From Acidiphilium sp. PA (GTDB lineage Bacteria; Pseudomonadota; Alphaproteobacteria; Acetobacterales; Acetobacteraceae), in NCBI RefSeq assembly GCF_026191915.1, contig NZ_JAIMBY010000024.1:1-39659 (forward strand): DNA of 39,659 nt, read 5' to 3'. The notes below the pieces were generated by a model that saw nothing but the letters and a program-made list of their open reading frames with translations, searched no databases and was not told where the DNA came from. Position 1 is the stretch's first letter, and every line of letters begins with the position of its first letter. A program made the translations under genes and the position numbers. Below, one piece after another: positions 16,149-24,650 of the stretch.

Positions 16149-16892
16149 TCAGAACATTGTTTGCGGAATAACCACGACATCGCCCGGCATCAGCGGGATA
16201 TCCTGCGACATGTCACCCCGGTTGATCAGCGCGCCCAGTTTGACCGGAATTTTCCGATCGCCCTGCGGCGTGCGCCGGATCACATACGCATCGTTGCCGG
16301 CGGCGAATTTCGGCAGCCCGCCCATGTCGGTCAACAGATCCAGCATGGTGATATGGTCCACGTAAGGAACGGCAATGGGCTTGGACCCGCCGCCGATCAC
16401 GCGAATTTCCGACCCCATCATGCCGTGAAAACTGTCGACGATGACGGTGACATTGGGATCGCGAACGAATTTCGACAGCTTGTGCTTGATTTCCAAGCCG
16501 AGTTGCTGCGGCGTTTTACCGGCCGCGACGATCGAGGGCACCAGCGGTATGGCAATCCGGCCGTCCGGGCGAACCGGGATGCCATGCACGCTCAGATCGG
16601 GCGCGCCGTAAACAAAAACGCTCAACGTATCCGCGGGCCCGATCCGGTAGGGCAAAGCGGCGGTGGAGGCTGGAGGCGGCCGCACCGACGAACCGTCTGT
16701 CGCCGTGCATGCCGAGAGCGAGAGCAGGCCAAGCCCCACCACGACCGGTGCAAGCCAGCCCCGGCTCAACCGGCGTGGGCTGCGTGTACCTTGTATGGTG
16801 CCATACCGCGAAAAACGACGCTCCTGACCGGTTGGCCGGAGATTATTGTCCCGCCCCTCCAGCCGTTCGCCCTTCATACGTATATTTTCCAT
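16149..16892 (-). CDS. XrtA-system polysaccharide export lipoprotein (Wza/EpsE-like)
   Basis: From the ATG at 16892, with GAGAG about seven bases upstream, the protein has 247 residues. A lipobox L-S-A-C ends at C62, so the mature protein should be a lipoprotein. The signal is unusual: about 44 mostly charged residues precede the hydrophobic stretch, and no later ATG, GTG or TTG gives a shorter signal peptide. The poly-export (PES) domain begins YRIGPADTLSVFVYGAPDLS near 82, with VRPDGRIAIPLV near 107, and a SLBB domain follows (IRVIGGGSKPIAVPY onward). It ends in PLMPGDVVVIPQTMF. Length matches short Wza-like proteins of PEP-CTERM loci (TIGR03027 type). It is the first gene of the minus-strand operon, behind the AT-rich control region. 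Confidence 0.9.
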   Translation of the reverse strand: MENIRMKGERLEGRDNNLRPTGQERRFSRYGTIQGTRSPRRLSRGWLAPVVVGLGLLSLSACTATDGSSVRPPPASTAALPYRIGPADTLSVFVYGAPDLSVHGIPVRPDGRIAIPLVPSIVAAGKTPQQLGLEIKHKLSKFVRDPNVTVIVDSFHGMMGSEIRVIGGGSKPIAVPYVDHITMLDLLTDMGGLPKFAAGNDAYVIRRTPQGDRKIPVKLGALINRGDMSQDIPLMPGDVVVIPQTMF

Positions 16893-16958
16893 CAAATTCT
16901 CTCAACTAAATGCATGCAGTGCTCCGCGACCGGACCCGGCGGCGGCCTCCTATCCGAG

Positions 16959-16967
16959 ATAATAGCA
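16959..16967 (-). promoter_or_regulatory. Candidate extended -10 element for export operon
   Basis: On the minus strand the bases read TGC-TATTAT, an extended -10 (TGn plus a 5/6 match to TATAAT). Transcription would start near 16952, leaving a leader of about 60 bases before the ATG at 16892. No good -35 hexamer is found at 17-bp spacing. Confidence 0.33.
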
Positions 16968-17164
16968 TAGCCGATAACGAGATGCGTTAACATCGTGAAA
17001 AACGCAACAGCAGAAATATCTTAAAATTGAGGCGAAACCACACGTGATCTAATGTAAATTTAAATGATTTGTGCCATGATTTTCTACATTATATGTTTTT
17101 TGGTTGGCCGTCAAAGACAAATTTCTCGCTGTCTCCTGTACGCAATTGACGTAGATGCGACAAT

Positions 17165-17192
17165 TTGTTAATCTCCAACCTGTGTTAATAAT
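17165..17192 (+). promoter_or_regulatory. Candidate -35/-10 promoter for sugar transferase/prsKRT operon
   Basis: TTGTTA (17165-17170) and AATAAT (17187-17192) lie 16 bases apart, matching 4/6 and 5/6 positions of the housekeeping consensus. The leader would be about 300 bases, which is long, so another promoter nearer the gene is possible. Confidence 0.25.
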
Positions 17193-17509
17193 GTGGCGGT
17201 GAGACTTCGCGTTTCACTTCGATTTTTGAGATGTATTACAAATTTAGAGAATTATCCATAATTAGATACGGGTTTAGTGGACGCATGGCGGAGTCTGCGG
17301 TGATTTTTGTGATTGCCGGACGCTTTGTCTCAGGTATCCGATCCGCCGTGCGTCGTGCGGCCTGTTTTCGCCTTAATCGGTCGTTAAGTTGTGTTGTCCA
17401 GGTTAATTGATCGAGGCAGCGGGTGGGATGTTAAGACAAGAAAAATGATTTCCAGGGCTATATTACCATTTTGAATGATAATTTTTATCCGGGGACGCTT
17501 CGTACCGCC

Positions 17510-18424
17510 ATGAACTCAGCAAATTCAGCAATCGTGTCATTCGGGGACATCCGGGTTCAGCAACCGGGCACTCCCCATCGCCAGATCACCTCGATCACCT
17601 GCGAGAATTTTCGCAATGCCGACGCCCACGAGCTGAAGCGTCAAGGCGTAACAACGATCGTCGTGCCATCCGAATTTCGTCCTTTGGTCGATGATCAGAC
17701 GCTGATCAAATGCCGCACCGCGGGCATACGTGTGCTCAACGAGATCGAATTTCGCGAAATCTCATCGAAATCGATCGACATCGATCTGCTCTCGAATGGC
17801 TGGCTCGCCTATGGCGACACGTTGGGCGGTGGAATCGCGCGCCGTTTCATCGAGCGCAGCTTTGATATCATCCTCAGCCTGTTCATCATGATCCTCACCG
17901 CGCCGGTGCTGCTCGCGACTGCCGTAGCGATCAAACTCGACAGCAAAGGGCCGGTGTTCTACCGCCAAACCCGGGTCGGGCTGTTCGGCGAGCCGTTCGA
18001 GATCCTGAAATTCCGCAGCATGAAGGTCGATGCCGAACAGGCCGGCGCACCTGTCTGGGCCACCCAGCGCGACCCGCGGGTGACGCGGGTCGGGGCGATC
18101 ATCAGGCTGCTGCGGATCGATGAACTACCCCAGTTGTTCAACGTGCTGAAGGGCGAGATGAGCGTGATCGGCCCCCGCCCGGAGCGGCCGCATTTCGTCG
18201 ATAATCTCGCAGCACAGATCCCGCACTACCGGGACCGCAGCGTCGCCAAGCCGGGCATCACCGGCTGGGCGCAGGTGAACTACCCTTACGGTGCCTCGGT
18301 CGAGGATGCGCGTCGAAAACTGGCGTATGATTTATATTATATTAAGCATCGCAGCCTTATGATGGACATTCGGATTTGCGTCGCGACGATTCGCGTCATC
18401 CTCTTGCGAGAAGGCGCTCGCTGA
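17510..18424 (+). CDS. Truncated polyprenyl-phosphate sugar-1-phosphate transferase (EpsB-like)
   Basis: The catalytic domain of bacterial sugar transferases is complete: ERSFDIILSLFIMILTAPVL (membrane anchor), then KGPVFYRQTRVG, EILKFRSM, LRIDELPQLFNVLKGEMSVIGPRPERP and KPGITGWAQVNYPYG. This enzyme starts exopolysaccharide synthesis by putting a sugar phosphate on undecaprenyl phosphate. The XrtA-linked members (TIGR03013 type) are usually about 450-460 residues with four N-terminal membrane helices; here the protein has 304 residues and begins inside the central Rossmann-like domain (AIVSFGDIRV, TIVVPSEFRPLVDD). An in-frame TTG at 17471 adds 13 residues only, and a stop lies at 17432, so the helices are truly missing. 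Neither start has a well-spaced ribosome site. It resembles minimal PglC/WcaJ-C-type enzymes and is probably active. It precedes prsK by 25 bp. Confidence 0.87.
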   Translation: MNSANSAIVSFGDIRVQQPGTPHRQITSITCENFRNADAHELKRQGVTTIVVPSEFRPLVDDQTLIKCRTAGIRVLNEIEFREISSKSIDIDLLSNGWLAYGDTLGGGIARRFIERSFDIILSLFIMILTAPVLLATAVAIKLDSKGPVFYRQTRVGLFGEPFEILKFRSMKVDAEQAGAPVWATQRDPRVTRVGAIIRLLRIDELPQLFNVLKGEMSVIGPRPERPHFVDNLAAQIPHYRDRSVAKPGITGWAQVNYPYGASVEDARRKLAYDLYYIKHRSLMMDIRICVATIRVILLREGAR

Positions 18425-18449
18425 CCCGGCAGCGGGCGATGGTCCAACC

Positions 18450-20459
18450 ATGACGATCATTGCCGTCGTGTACGCCTGCGTCGCGGTGAGCTATGCGATC
18501 CTTGGGATTGGCCTGTTTGTGTGGCGGCGCGCCGCGGGTGTCGCGATTGCCGCCGGCCTGACGGCGGTCTGGGCGACCAGTTTTCTGATCGCGCCATCAT
18601 TGCAGGATGCCGCCTGGTTCCTGCAGACCGCCGGTTGGGTCGGTGCCCTTGGCACGCTCGCGCGGCGCTTTACGGCGGTGCCCGATCCGCGGATCCGTTC
18701 CGCCATCCGCATCTTGATCTTGTTTGGCGTCGTCAGTGCCGTGGCGGCCGCATTCAGCGGCCTGAGCGCCGCGTTTCGGATCGATGGGCTGTTGATCGAG
18801 GCCCGGCTGTTTTTTGCCCTGGTCATGCTGATCCTGATTGAGAATATCTATCGCAACGCGGATGAGGACATCCGCTGGCACATCAACCTGCCGCTCATCG
18901 CGATCGGGACGATGGCGCTGTTCACCTTCCTGCTGTATGGCGACGCGATCATCCACAAGCGCCTGTCGGCCAGCCTGATCCAGGCCCAGGCGATCGTCTA
19001 TGTGATCGTGCTGCCGCTGTTCATCGGGACCGAACGGCGGATGCGCCGCTGGCGCAACAAGGTGCAGATGTCGCATGGCGCCGCTTTCTATACGAGCAGC
19101 CTGATCCTCGGCGGTTCGTTCCTGGTCGGGCTCGGCGTCACCGGCAGCCTGTTGCGCCATTACGGCAACGACTGGGGGTCGGTGCTGGAAATCGCGCTGG
19201 TGTTCACCGGCATCGTGCTGGTTTCGGTGCTCGCGAGTTCGGGCTCCGCCCGGTCGAAGCTGCGTCACACGATCGTGACCAATTTTTTCGCCCAGCGCTA
19301 CGATTACCGCCGCGAGTGGCTGCGCTGCATCGAAACGCTTGCGGCGGTCGAACAGGGCGGGCTGCCGCAGCGGGTCATCAAGGCGCTGGCCGATACGATC
19401 GACAGCCCGTCCGGCGTGCTATTGCTGCGCGATGCCGCAGCCGAGACGCTGACGCTCACCAACGCGGGCGAGTGGAACATGCGCGGTCCGCAAGCCCCGA
19501 TCGATCATGCCCATCCGCTGCTCGCAGCGCTTGCGCGGGACGGATTCTGCCGGATCGATACGGCGGCTCCGCCTATCACGATCGATACCAGGCCGGTCTG
19601 CTGGCTTGCGGTCTCGCTGCCCGACCCGCGGTCCTCGGTGCCGCTCGGTCTGGTTCTGCTCGGCGCCCCACGGGCTGCGGCCCCGCTGGATGATGAAGCC
19701 CTCGCCCTGCTGCGGGTGATCGCGCGCGAGATTTCGCTGATGCTGGCCGAGCGCCGGGCCGCCGAGGCTTTGGCGGAAGCCAGGCGGTTCGCCGCGGCCG
19801 GGCAGCGCTTCGCCTTCGTCGCGCACGATATCAAGAACGTCGCCAACCAGCTGGCGCTGCTGGTCTCGAACGCCGATCACCATATGGACGATCCCGAATT
19901 TCGCGACGACATGATGGCGACGCTGCGCGGATCGGTCGGCAAGATCCAGTCGATGCTGACCCGGCTGAAATCGCCGGAGGTTCAGCCGCCGGTGCGCCTC
20001 GATGCCGCCGCGCGGCTGCGCGGCCTTGGCACGGCCGCGTGGTCGAAGGGGGCGGTCGGCGTGGTGCTCGACATCGATGACCGCAGCGGCGAGATCGCGA
20101 TGGAGCCCGCCGCCTTCGATGCGGTGATGAACCATTTGATCGACAACGCCATCGAGGCTTCCGCCGCCGGCGAAATCGTGTCCGTCCAGGTCGAGCATGA
20201 AGCCGCGAATCTCGTGATCACGATCACGGATCGCGGTGTCGGCATGTCCGACAGTTTCATCCGCGATCAACTGTTTCGCCCCTTCACCTCATCGAAAGCC
20301 AGCGGGTTCGGTCTGGGCGCATTCCAGGCGCGCGAACTCGTGCACGCCGCAGGCGGTACCTTCACGATATCCAGCACGGTCGGTATCGGCACCGTGATCA
20401 GGTTGACCTTTCCCATCCTTGACCCTGCCGCTCAGAATGTGAAACTCCTGCTCGCATGA
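18450..20459 (+). CDS. prsK: XrtA-system sensor histidine kinase PrsK
   Basis: The 669-residue protein has about eight N-terminal membrane helices (residues 1-260), a GAF-like segment (about 290-430; IKALADTIDSPSGVLLLRD), and a kinase core. H459 in FVAHDIKNVANQLALLVSN is the phospho-acceptor; N561 in NHLIDNAIEAS is the N-box, DRGVGMS and GFGLGAF the G-boxes. The order matches the PEP-CTERM system kinase PrsK (TIGR02916 type), which has the H-box HD-x-KN typical of NtrB/kinases that pair with sigma-54 activators. It overlaps prsR as ATGA and so is made with its partner. The signal sensed is unknown; the multi-helix domain suggests an envelope or membrane-soluble cue. Confidence 0.92.
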   Translation: MTIIAVVYACVAVSYAILGIGLFVWRRAAGVAIAAGLTAVWATSFLIAPSLQDAAWFLQTAGWVGALGTLARRFTAVPDPRIRSAIRILILFGVVSAVAAAFSGLSAAFRIDGLLIEARLFFALVMLILIENIYRNADEDIRWHINLPLIAIGTMALFTFLLYGDAIIHKRLSASLIQAQAIVYVIVLPLFIGTERRMRRWRNKVQMSHGAAFYTSSLILGGSFLVGLGVTGSLLRHYGNDWGSVLEIALVFTGIVLVSVLASSGSARSKLRHTIVTNFFAQRYDYRREWLRCIETLAAVEQGGLPQRVIKALADTIDSPSGVLLLRDAAAETLTLTNAGEWNMRGPQAPIDHAHPLLAALARDGFCRIDTAAPPITIDTRPVCWLAVSLPDPRSSVPLGLVLLGAPRAAAPLDDEALALLRVIAREISLMLAERRAAEALAEARRFAAAGQRFAFVAHDIKNVANQLALLVSNADHHMDDPEFRDDMMATLRGSVGKIQSMLTRLKSPEVQPPVRLDAAARLRGLGTAAWSKGAVGVVLDIDDRSGEIAMEPAAFDAVMNHLIDNAIEASAAGEIVSVQVEHEAANLVITITDRGVGMSDSFIRDQLFRPFTSSKASGFGLGAFQARELVHAAGGTFTISSTVGIGTVIRLTFPILDPAAQNVKLLLA

Positions 20460-21868
20460 CCGATCCTGACCGCGATAAACTTCTGGTCGTCGAAGACGAC
20501 GACGGGCTCTGCCGGCAGTATCGCTGGGCGTTTCCCGGCCGCACCGTGCTGACCGCCAATTCCCGCGCAGAGGCGATGACGGTGCTGGACCGCGACCGTC
20601 CAGCCGTCGCGGTGATCGATCTTGGTCTCCCGCCGGACCCGGATGGCGTGACCGAAGGGTTCGCGACGCTGCACGATCTGCTGGCGATCTGCCCCGACAT
20701 GAAGGTGATCGTCGCCACGGGCAACGGCGCCAAGCGCAATGCGATCCACGCGATCGGCCACGGCGCGCATGATTTTTACGAAAAACCGGTCGATATCGAC
20801 GTGCTCCGCCTGATCGTCGACCGCGCGTTCCGGCTGTTCGATCTGGAGGCCGAAAACCGCGCGCTCGGCGCCATCGCCGGCTCCAGCCCGATCAAGAGCG
20901 TGATCACGGCGGCGGATTCGATGCTCAAGATCTGCCGCGATATCGAAAAACTCGCGCAGACCGATGTGCCGGTGCTGCTGCTCGGCGACAGCGGCACCGG
21001 CAAGGAAGTGCTCGCGCGCGCGCTGCACGACCTCAGCCCGCGCGCCGGCGGCCCCTTCATCGCGATCAACTGCGGCGCGATCCCCGAACATCTGCTGGAA
21101 AGCGAGTTGTTCGGCCATGAGCGCGGTGCCTTCACGGGTGCGGTGCGCCAGACGCTGGGCCGCGTCGAGCTCGCACAGAAAGGCACCCTGTTCCTCGATG
21201 AAATCGGCGACCTGCCGATGAGCCTGCAGGTGAAGCTGCTGCGCTTTCTGCAGGAACATGTGATCGAGCGGGTCGGCGGGCGGAAATCGATCCCGGTCGA
21301 TGCACGCATCATCTCGGCGACCAATCAGAACCTCGAACAAAGGGTCGAGAGCCAGCAATTCCGGATGGATCTGTTCTACCGGCTCAACATCGTCTCGGTG
21401 CGGATCCCGCCGCTGCGCGAGCGGCCGGGCGATGCCGTGCTGCTCGGGCGCTATTTCCTCGCGCGGTTCGCCCGCGAATCCGGCCGGCGCGTCATCGGCC
21501 TGTCGGAACAGGCGATTGCGGCGCTCGCCGCGCATTCGTGGCCCGGCAATATTCGTGAGCTGGAAAATCGCATCCGGCGCGGTGCGATCATGGCCGAGGG
21601 CCGCTTTGTCGAACCGGCCGATCTCGAACTCGCGCCGGCCGATGCCGCGGTGGTCGATCTGCGAACCGCCCGCCAGCGCGCCGAGCGCGAGGCGATTCAG
21701 ATCGCCGTCGCGCATTCGCAGGGCTCGATTGCCACGGCCGCCCGGCGGCTTGGCGTCAGCCGGCCGACACTCTACGCGCTGATCGAGTCGCTCGGCATCG
21801 CCGATCTCGTCAAAGCCGGATATTCGAACGATCAATCCGAACCGATTACGGAATCAGAATCCTCATGA
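20456..21868 (+). CDS. prsR: XrtA-system sigma-54-dependent response regulator PrsR
   Basis: The 470-residue protein has a receiver domain (residues about 8-125; phospho-acceptor D55 in VAVIDLGLPP, K110), an AAA+ sigma-54 activation domain with Walker A GDSGTGKE (177-184), the sigma-54-contacting loop GAFTGA (224-229) and Walker B TLFLDEI (244-250), and a Fis-type helix-turn-helix at the end (GSIATAARRLGVSRPTLYAL). It is the PEP-CTERM response regulator PrsR (TIGR02915 type). In Zoogloea-like bacteria this protein with RpoN is known to switch on PEP-CTERM protein genes; the same is likely here. The receiver begins EDDDGL, one Asp more than the usual EDD, which is normal. Four-base overlaps join it to prsK and prsT. 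Confidence 0.93.
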   Translation: MTDPDRDKLLVVEDDDGLCRQYRWAFPGRTVLTANSRAEAMTVLDRDRPAVAVIDLGLPPDPDGVTEGFATLHDLLAICPDMKVIVATGNGAKRNAIHAIGHGAHDFYEKPVDIDVLRLIVDRAFRLFDLEAENRALGAIAGSSPIKSVITAADSMLKICRDIEKLAQTDVPVLLLGDSGTGKEVLARALHDLSPRAGGPFIAINCGAIPEHLLESELFGHERGAFTGAVRQTLGRVELAQKGTLFLDEIGDLPMSLQVKLLRFLQEHVIERVGGRKSIPVDARIISATNQNLEQRVESQQFRMDLFYRLNIVSVRIPPLRERPGDAVLLGRYFLARFARESGRRVIGLSEQAIAALAAHSWPGNIRELENRIRRGAIMAEGRFVEPADLELAPADAAVVDLRTARQRAEREAIQIAVAHSQGSIATAARRLGVSRPTLYALIESLGIADLVKAGYSNDQSEPITESESS

Positions 21869-24624
21869 AACAGCTCTATCGCAGTCTTATCGTCGCAACA
21901 CCTTTGGTTCTGTCGGCCATCGGCCTCGCCCACGCCGACCCGGTCGCGCGCGCGCAGGGCTACCTCGCGCAGGGCAAGCCGCGCGATGCCATGCTGGTGC
22001 TGCGCAATTACCTGCGCAATCATATCACCGATGGTCCGGCCAATTTCATGCTGGCCAAGCTCGATCTCACACTCGGCAGTCCGGTCTCGGCCGAACGCGA
22101 GGCCCGCGCCGCGCGCGCCGCACACTATCAGCCCAACCGCGCGCTGACCCTGCTGCTGGATTCCTATCTGGCGCAGCGGCGCTACATCGATCTGCTGCAT
22201 GATTTCCCGCTCGGCGCGGCGACCGGCGATACCGGCGCCCGCATCGAACTCGGCCGCGCCGCCGCCGAACAGGCGCTGCATCAGCCGGACCGCGCGACGG
22301 CGGACCTCGCAAAGGCCAAGGGATTCGATGACAAACTGCCCGCCGTCTGGCTGGCGTTGCAGACGGCGGCGCTCGCACATGGTGACACGCAGGGGGCGGC
22401 GGAGGATCTGGCGCAAGCCAAAGCCCTCGACCCGAACGATCATCAGGTGATGCTCGCCGAGGCGCGCGCCGCGCTGGGGAATGGCAAGCCGAAAGATGCC
22501 ATCGCCGCGCTCAACACGCTCCTCGCCAAGGACCCGAGCGATCTGACCGCACGGCTGACGCTGGCGAATGCGCTGATCGCCGCGGGCGAGCCGGCCCAGG
22601 CGCAGACACAGATTTCCTCGGTTCTCAAACTTGCCCCCGGCTCGGTCGGCGCGCTCTATCTGCAGGCCGGGCTCTATGTCAGCCACCAGAAATGGAAGCA
22701 GGCCCAGGCGGTGCTGCAACGCCTGTCGCCGATCATGCCGGAATTGCCGGGCGCTTACTTTCTGCAGGCGGAAACCCTGCTGCATCTGGGTGAGTTCGCC
22801 GCGGCACAGCAGGACGCCGCGCATTATGTGGCGCATGTTCCCGCCGATCCGGCCGGGCGGCGCCTGCTCGCGGCGCTCGCGCTGAAAAACCATCATCCGC
22901 ACGTCGCCCTGTCGACGATCGAGGCCGCCGGCGCGGCCGCGAAGCAGGATTATGGCATGACCATGCTGCATGCCGCTGCGGAACAGGCGATCGGCAATAT
23001 CGCGCAGGCCAAGGCCGACCTGAAATTGGCGGCCGGCCTCGCGCCCAAAAGTCCGGCGCCGCTTGCGCATCTCGGCCAGATCGAGCTGGCGACCGGCGAT
23101 GTGCATGGTGCGACGGTCGCGTTTCAGAAGGCGGTGGCGCTCAACCCGTCCGATCCGATTTTGCAGGCGGCCCTTGCCCAGGCGGCGATCGCCAGTGGCA
23201 ATCAGCCGGTCGCGACCGCGGCGATCGCGCAGCTCGATCATCTGAAAGGTCCCGCCGCCGGCGCGATGCTGGCAGCGGAACTGCACCTCGCGGCGTTCGA
23301 CCTGCCGGCCGCGCAGGCGGATTATCAGACCACGCTGAAAGCGCAGCCTGGCAATGTCGGCGCAATGCTCGGCCTCGCGCACATCGCCCTGCTGCAAGGC
23401 CATCAGGCCGCGGCGATCACGATGACGGCCAAGGCGGTCAAGGCCGACCCGACCAATCAGGCGGCGGTCTCTGCGCTGGCCGCGCTGCTCGCGAGCACCA
23501 ACGATTTTGCCAAAACCAACACGGTCCTACAGCAGGCGCACAAGGCCGCGCCCGATAATCCGGTGTTTATCGCCGATATCGCGAGCCTCGATATCCGCCT
23601 GAAAAAACTCGATCAGGCCAAGGCCTTGCTCGATGGCGTCGATCCGAAACTGCAGGACAATCCGACGATTCTGGCCGCCAAGGCGCAGGTGGCGCTGGCG
23701 GGCAAGGATGTGCCCGGCGCCAAGACCGACCTCGCGGCACTGATCAAGCAGAACCCCCATAATCTGGCCGCCCGGCTGGCGCTGATCCGGCTCGATGTCA
23801 GCGCCAAGGATCAGTCCGGCGCGGAGGCGGTTCTCGCCGAAGGGCTGAACGTGGACCCGACCAACCCGACCCTGCTGCAAACCAGGGTCGGGCTCGCGTT
23901 CAAGCGGGGCGGCATGAAGGCGGCCCTCGCGACCGCCAACAAGCTGGCGGCGAACCCGGCACACCAGCCGGCGGCGTTGGTGCTGCCCAGCAAGCTGTAT
24001 CTGGCCAATCACCAGCCCAAACACGCGATCGCGGCGCTTCAGGCGGCGGACCAGGCGCACCCCTCCGCCCTGATCGCGCTCACCCTCGCCGAAGCGCAGG
24101 CGATCAGCGGTGATCCGCAGGCGGCCAAGGCGACGCTCGATACGGCGATCAAGACCTACGGCCCGACACCGGCGCTGGAAAACGCCGCCGGGCAGGTCGC
24201 GCTCGCGGCCAACGACCTGCCGGGTGCGGCGGCGCATTATCAGAGCGCGCTGAACAAGGCGCCCAACGATGTGCTGGCGCTGAACAACCTCGCGTGGATC
24301 GCGGGCAAACAGAAGGACAAGGCCGCTGCCGGTCTGGCTGCCCGGGCCTATGCGATCAGCCCGACGCCGCAGATCGCCGATACGCTCGGCTGGATTCTCG
24401 CCAGGCAGGCCAACAACACGGCCCAGGCGCTGGTGTTGCTCGATCAGGCGCATCAAGGCATGCCAAACGATCCGAGCGTTGCGTATCATTATGCCACCGT
24501 GCTGGCAGAGTCCGGCGACAAGGCCAAAGCCGCCGCCGTGCTCAAACCGGTATTAGCCGACAAGGCCCCGTTCCCGGACCGGGCGGCAGCGGAGAAGCTC
24601 GATGCCAGCCTCACGAAATCCTGA
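21865..24624 (+). CDS. prsT: XrtA-system TPR protein PrsT (non-lipidated form)
   Basis: The 919-residue exported protein is built almost wholly of tetratricopeptide repeats (pattern A-x3-L-x6-P-x-N-x3-A-x3-L-A), rich in Ala, Lys and Gln. A signal peptide is clear at residues 1-25 (KQLYRSLIVATPLVLSAIGLAHA), with cleavage after AHA. The family (TIGR02917 type) is usually described as a lipoprotein, but there is no Cys at the cleavage site here, so this copy should be a soluble or loosely held periplasmic protein. It probably scaffolds polymer secretion or PEP-CTERM protein handling; the exact job is not established. Its ATG overlaps the prsR stop by four bases; a 26-bp gap follows before the ligase-like gene. 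Confidence 0.9.
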   Translation: MKQLYRSLIVATPLVLSAIGLAHADPVARAQGYLAQGKPRDAMLVLRNYLRNHITDGPANFMLAKLDLTLGSPVSAEREARAARAAHYQPNRALTLLLDSYLAQRRYIDLLHDFPLGAATGDTGARIELGRAAAEQALHQPDRATADLAKAKGFDDKLPAVWLALQTAALAHGDTQGAAEDLAQAKALDPNDHQVMLAEARAALGNGKPKDAIAALNTLLAKDPSDLTARLTLANALIAAGEPAQAQTQISSVLKLAPGSVGALYLQAGLYVSHQKWKQAQAVLQRLSPIMPELPGAYFLQAETLLHLGEFAAAQQDAAHYVAHVPADPAGRRLLAALALKNHHPHVALSTIEAAGAAAKQDYGMTMLHAAAEQAIGNIAQAKADLKLAAGLAPKSPAPLAHLGQIELATGDVHGATVAFQKAVALNPSDPILQAALAQAAIASGNQPVATAAIAQLDHLKGPAAGAMLAAELHLAAFDLPAAQADYQTTLKAQPGNVGAMLGLAHIALLQGHQAAAITMTAKAVKADPTNQAAVSALAALLASTNDFAKTNTVLQQAHKAAPDNPVFIADIASLDIRLKKLDQAKALLDGVDPKLQDNPTILAAKAQVALAGKDVPGAKTDLAALIKQNPHNLAARLALIRLDVSAKDQSGAEAVLAEGLNVDPTNPTLLQTRVGLAFKRGGMKAALATANKLAANPAHQPAALVLPSKLYLANHQPKHAIAALQAADQAHPSALIALTLAEAQAISGDPQAAKATLDTAIKTYGPTPALENAAGQVALAANDLPGAAAHYQSALNKAPNDVLALNNLAWIAGKQKDKAAAGLAARAYAISPTPQIADTLGWILARQANNTAQALVLLDQAHQGMPNDPSVAYHYATVLAESGDKAKAAAVLKPVLADKAPFPDRAAAEKLDASLTKS

Positions 24625-24650
24625 GCTGACGATCGGACGGGCCACGCCAC

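Larger units (their letters stand above)
16893..17509. promoter_or_regulatory. Divergent AT-rich promoter region between the two XrtA operons
   Basis: About 0.6 kb without a credible gene separates the export operon (minus) from the sugar transferase/prsKRT operon (plus). The middle (about 16960-17270) is distinctly AT-rich, as expected for regulatory DNA in a GC-rich genome. Candidate core elements are given separately. A search by eye for sigma-54 sites (GG-N10-GC) gave only one weak match, listed under rejected items, although PrsR in this locus is a sigma-54 activator. Confidence 0.6.

Noticed and set aside
16910-16927. Possible sigma-54 -24/-12 site on the minus strand upstream of the export operon
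   Set aside because: GG-N10-GC spacing is met, but the flanking bases match the consensus poorly and the transcript would start about 10 bases before the ATG, too short a leader.
17195-17211. TGGC...TTCGC resembling a sigma-54 promoter on the plus strand
   Set aside because: The GG and GC elements are 12 bases apart rather than the required 10.
17471-17509. TTG start 13 codons upstream for the sugar transferase
   Set aside because: No ribosome site at useful spacing and the extra residues add no known domain; the ATG at 17510 was kept, though this is not certain.
21832-23403. 523-codon minus-strand frame opposite prsT
   Set aside because: Antisense to a clear TPR protein; the Arg/Gly/Gln-rich product is a codon-bias artefact.
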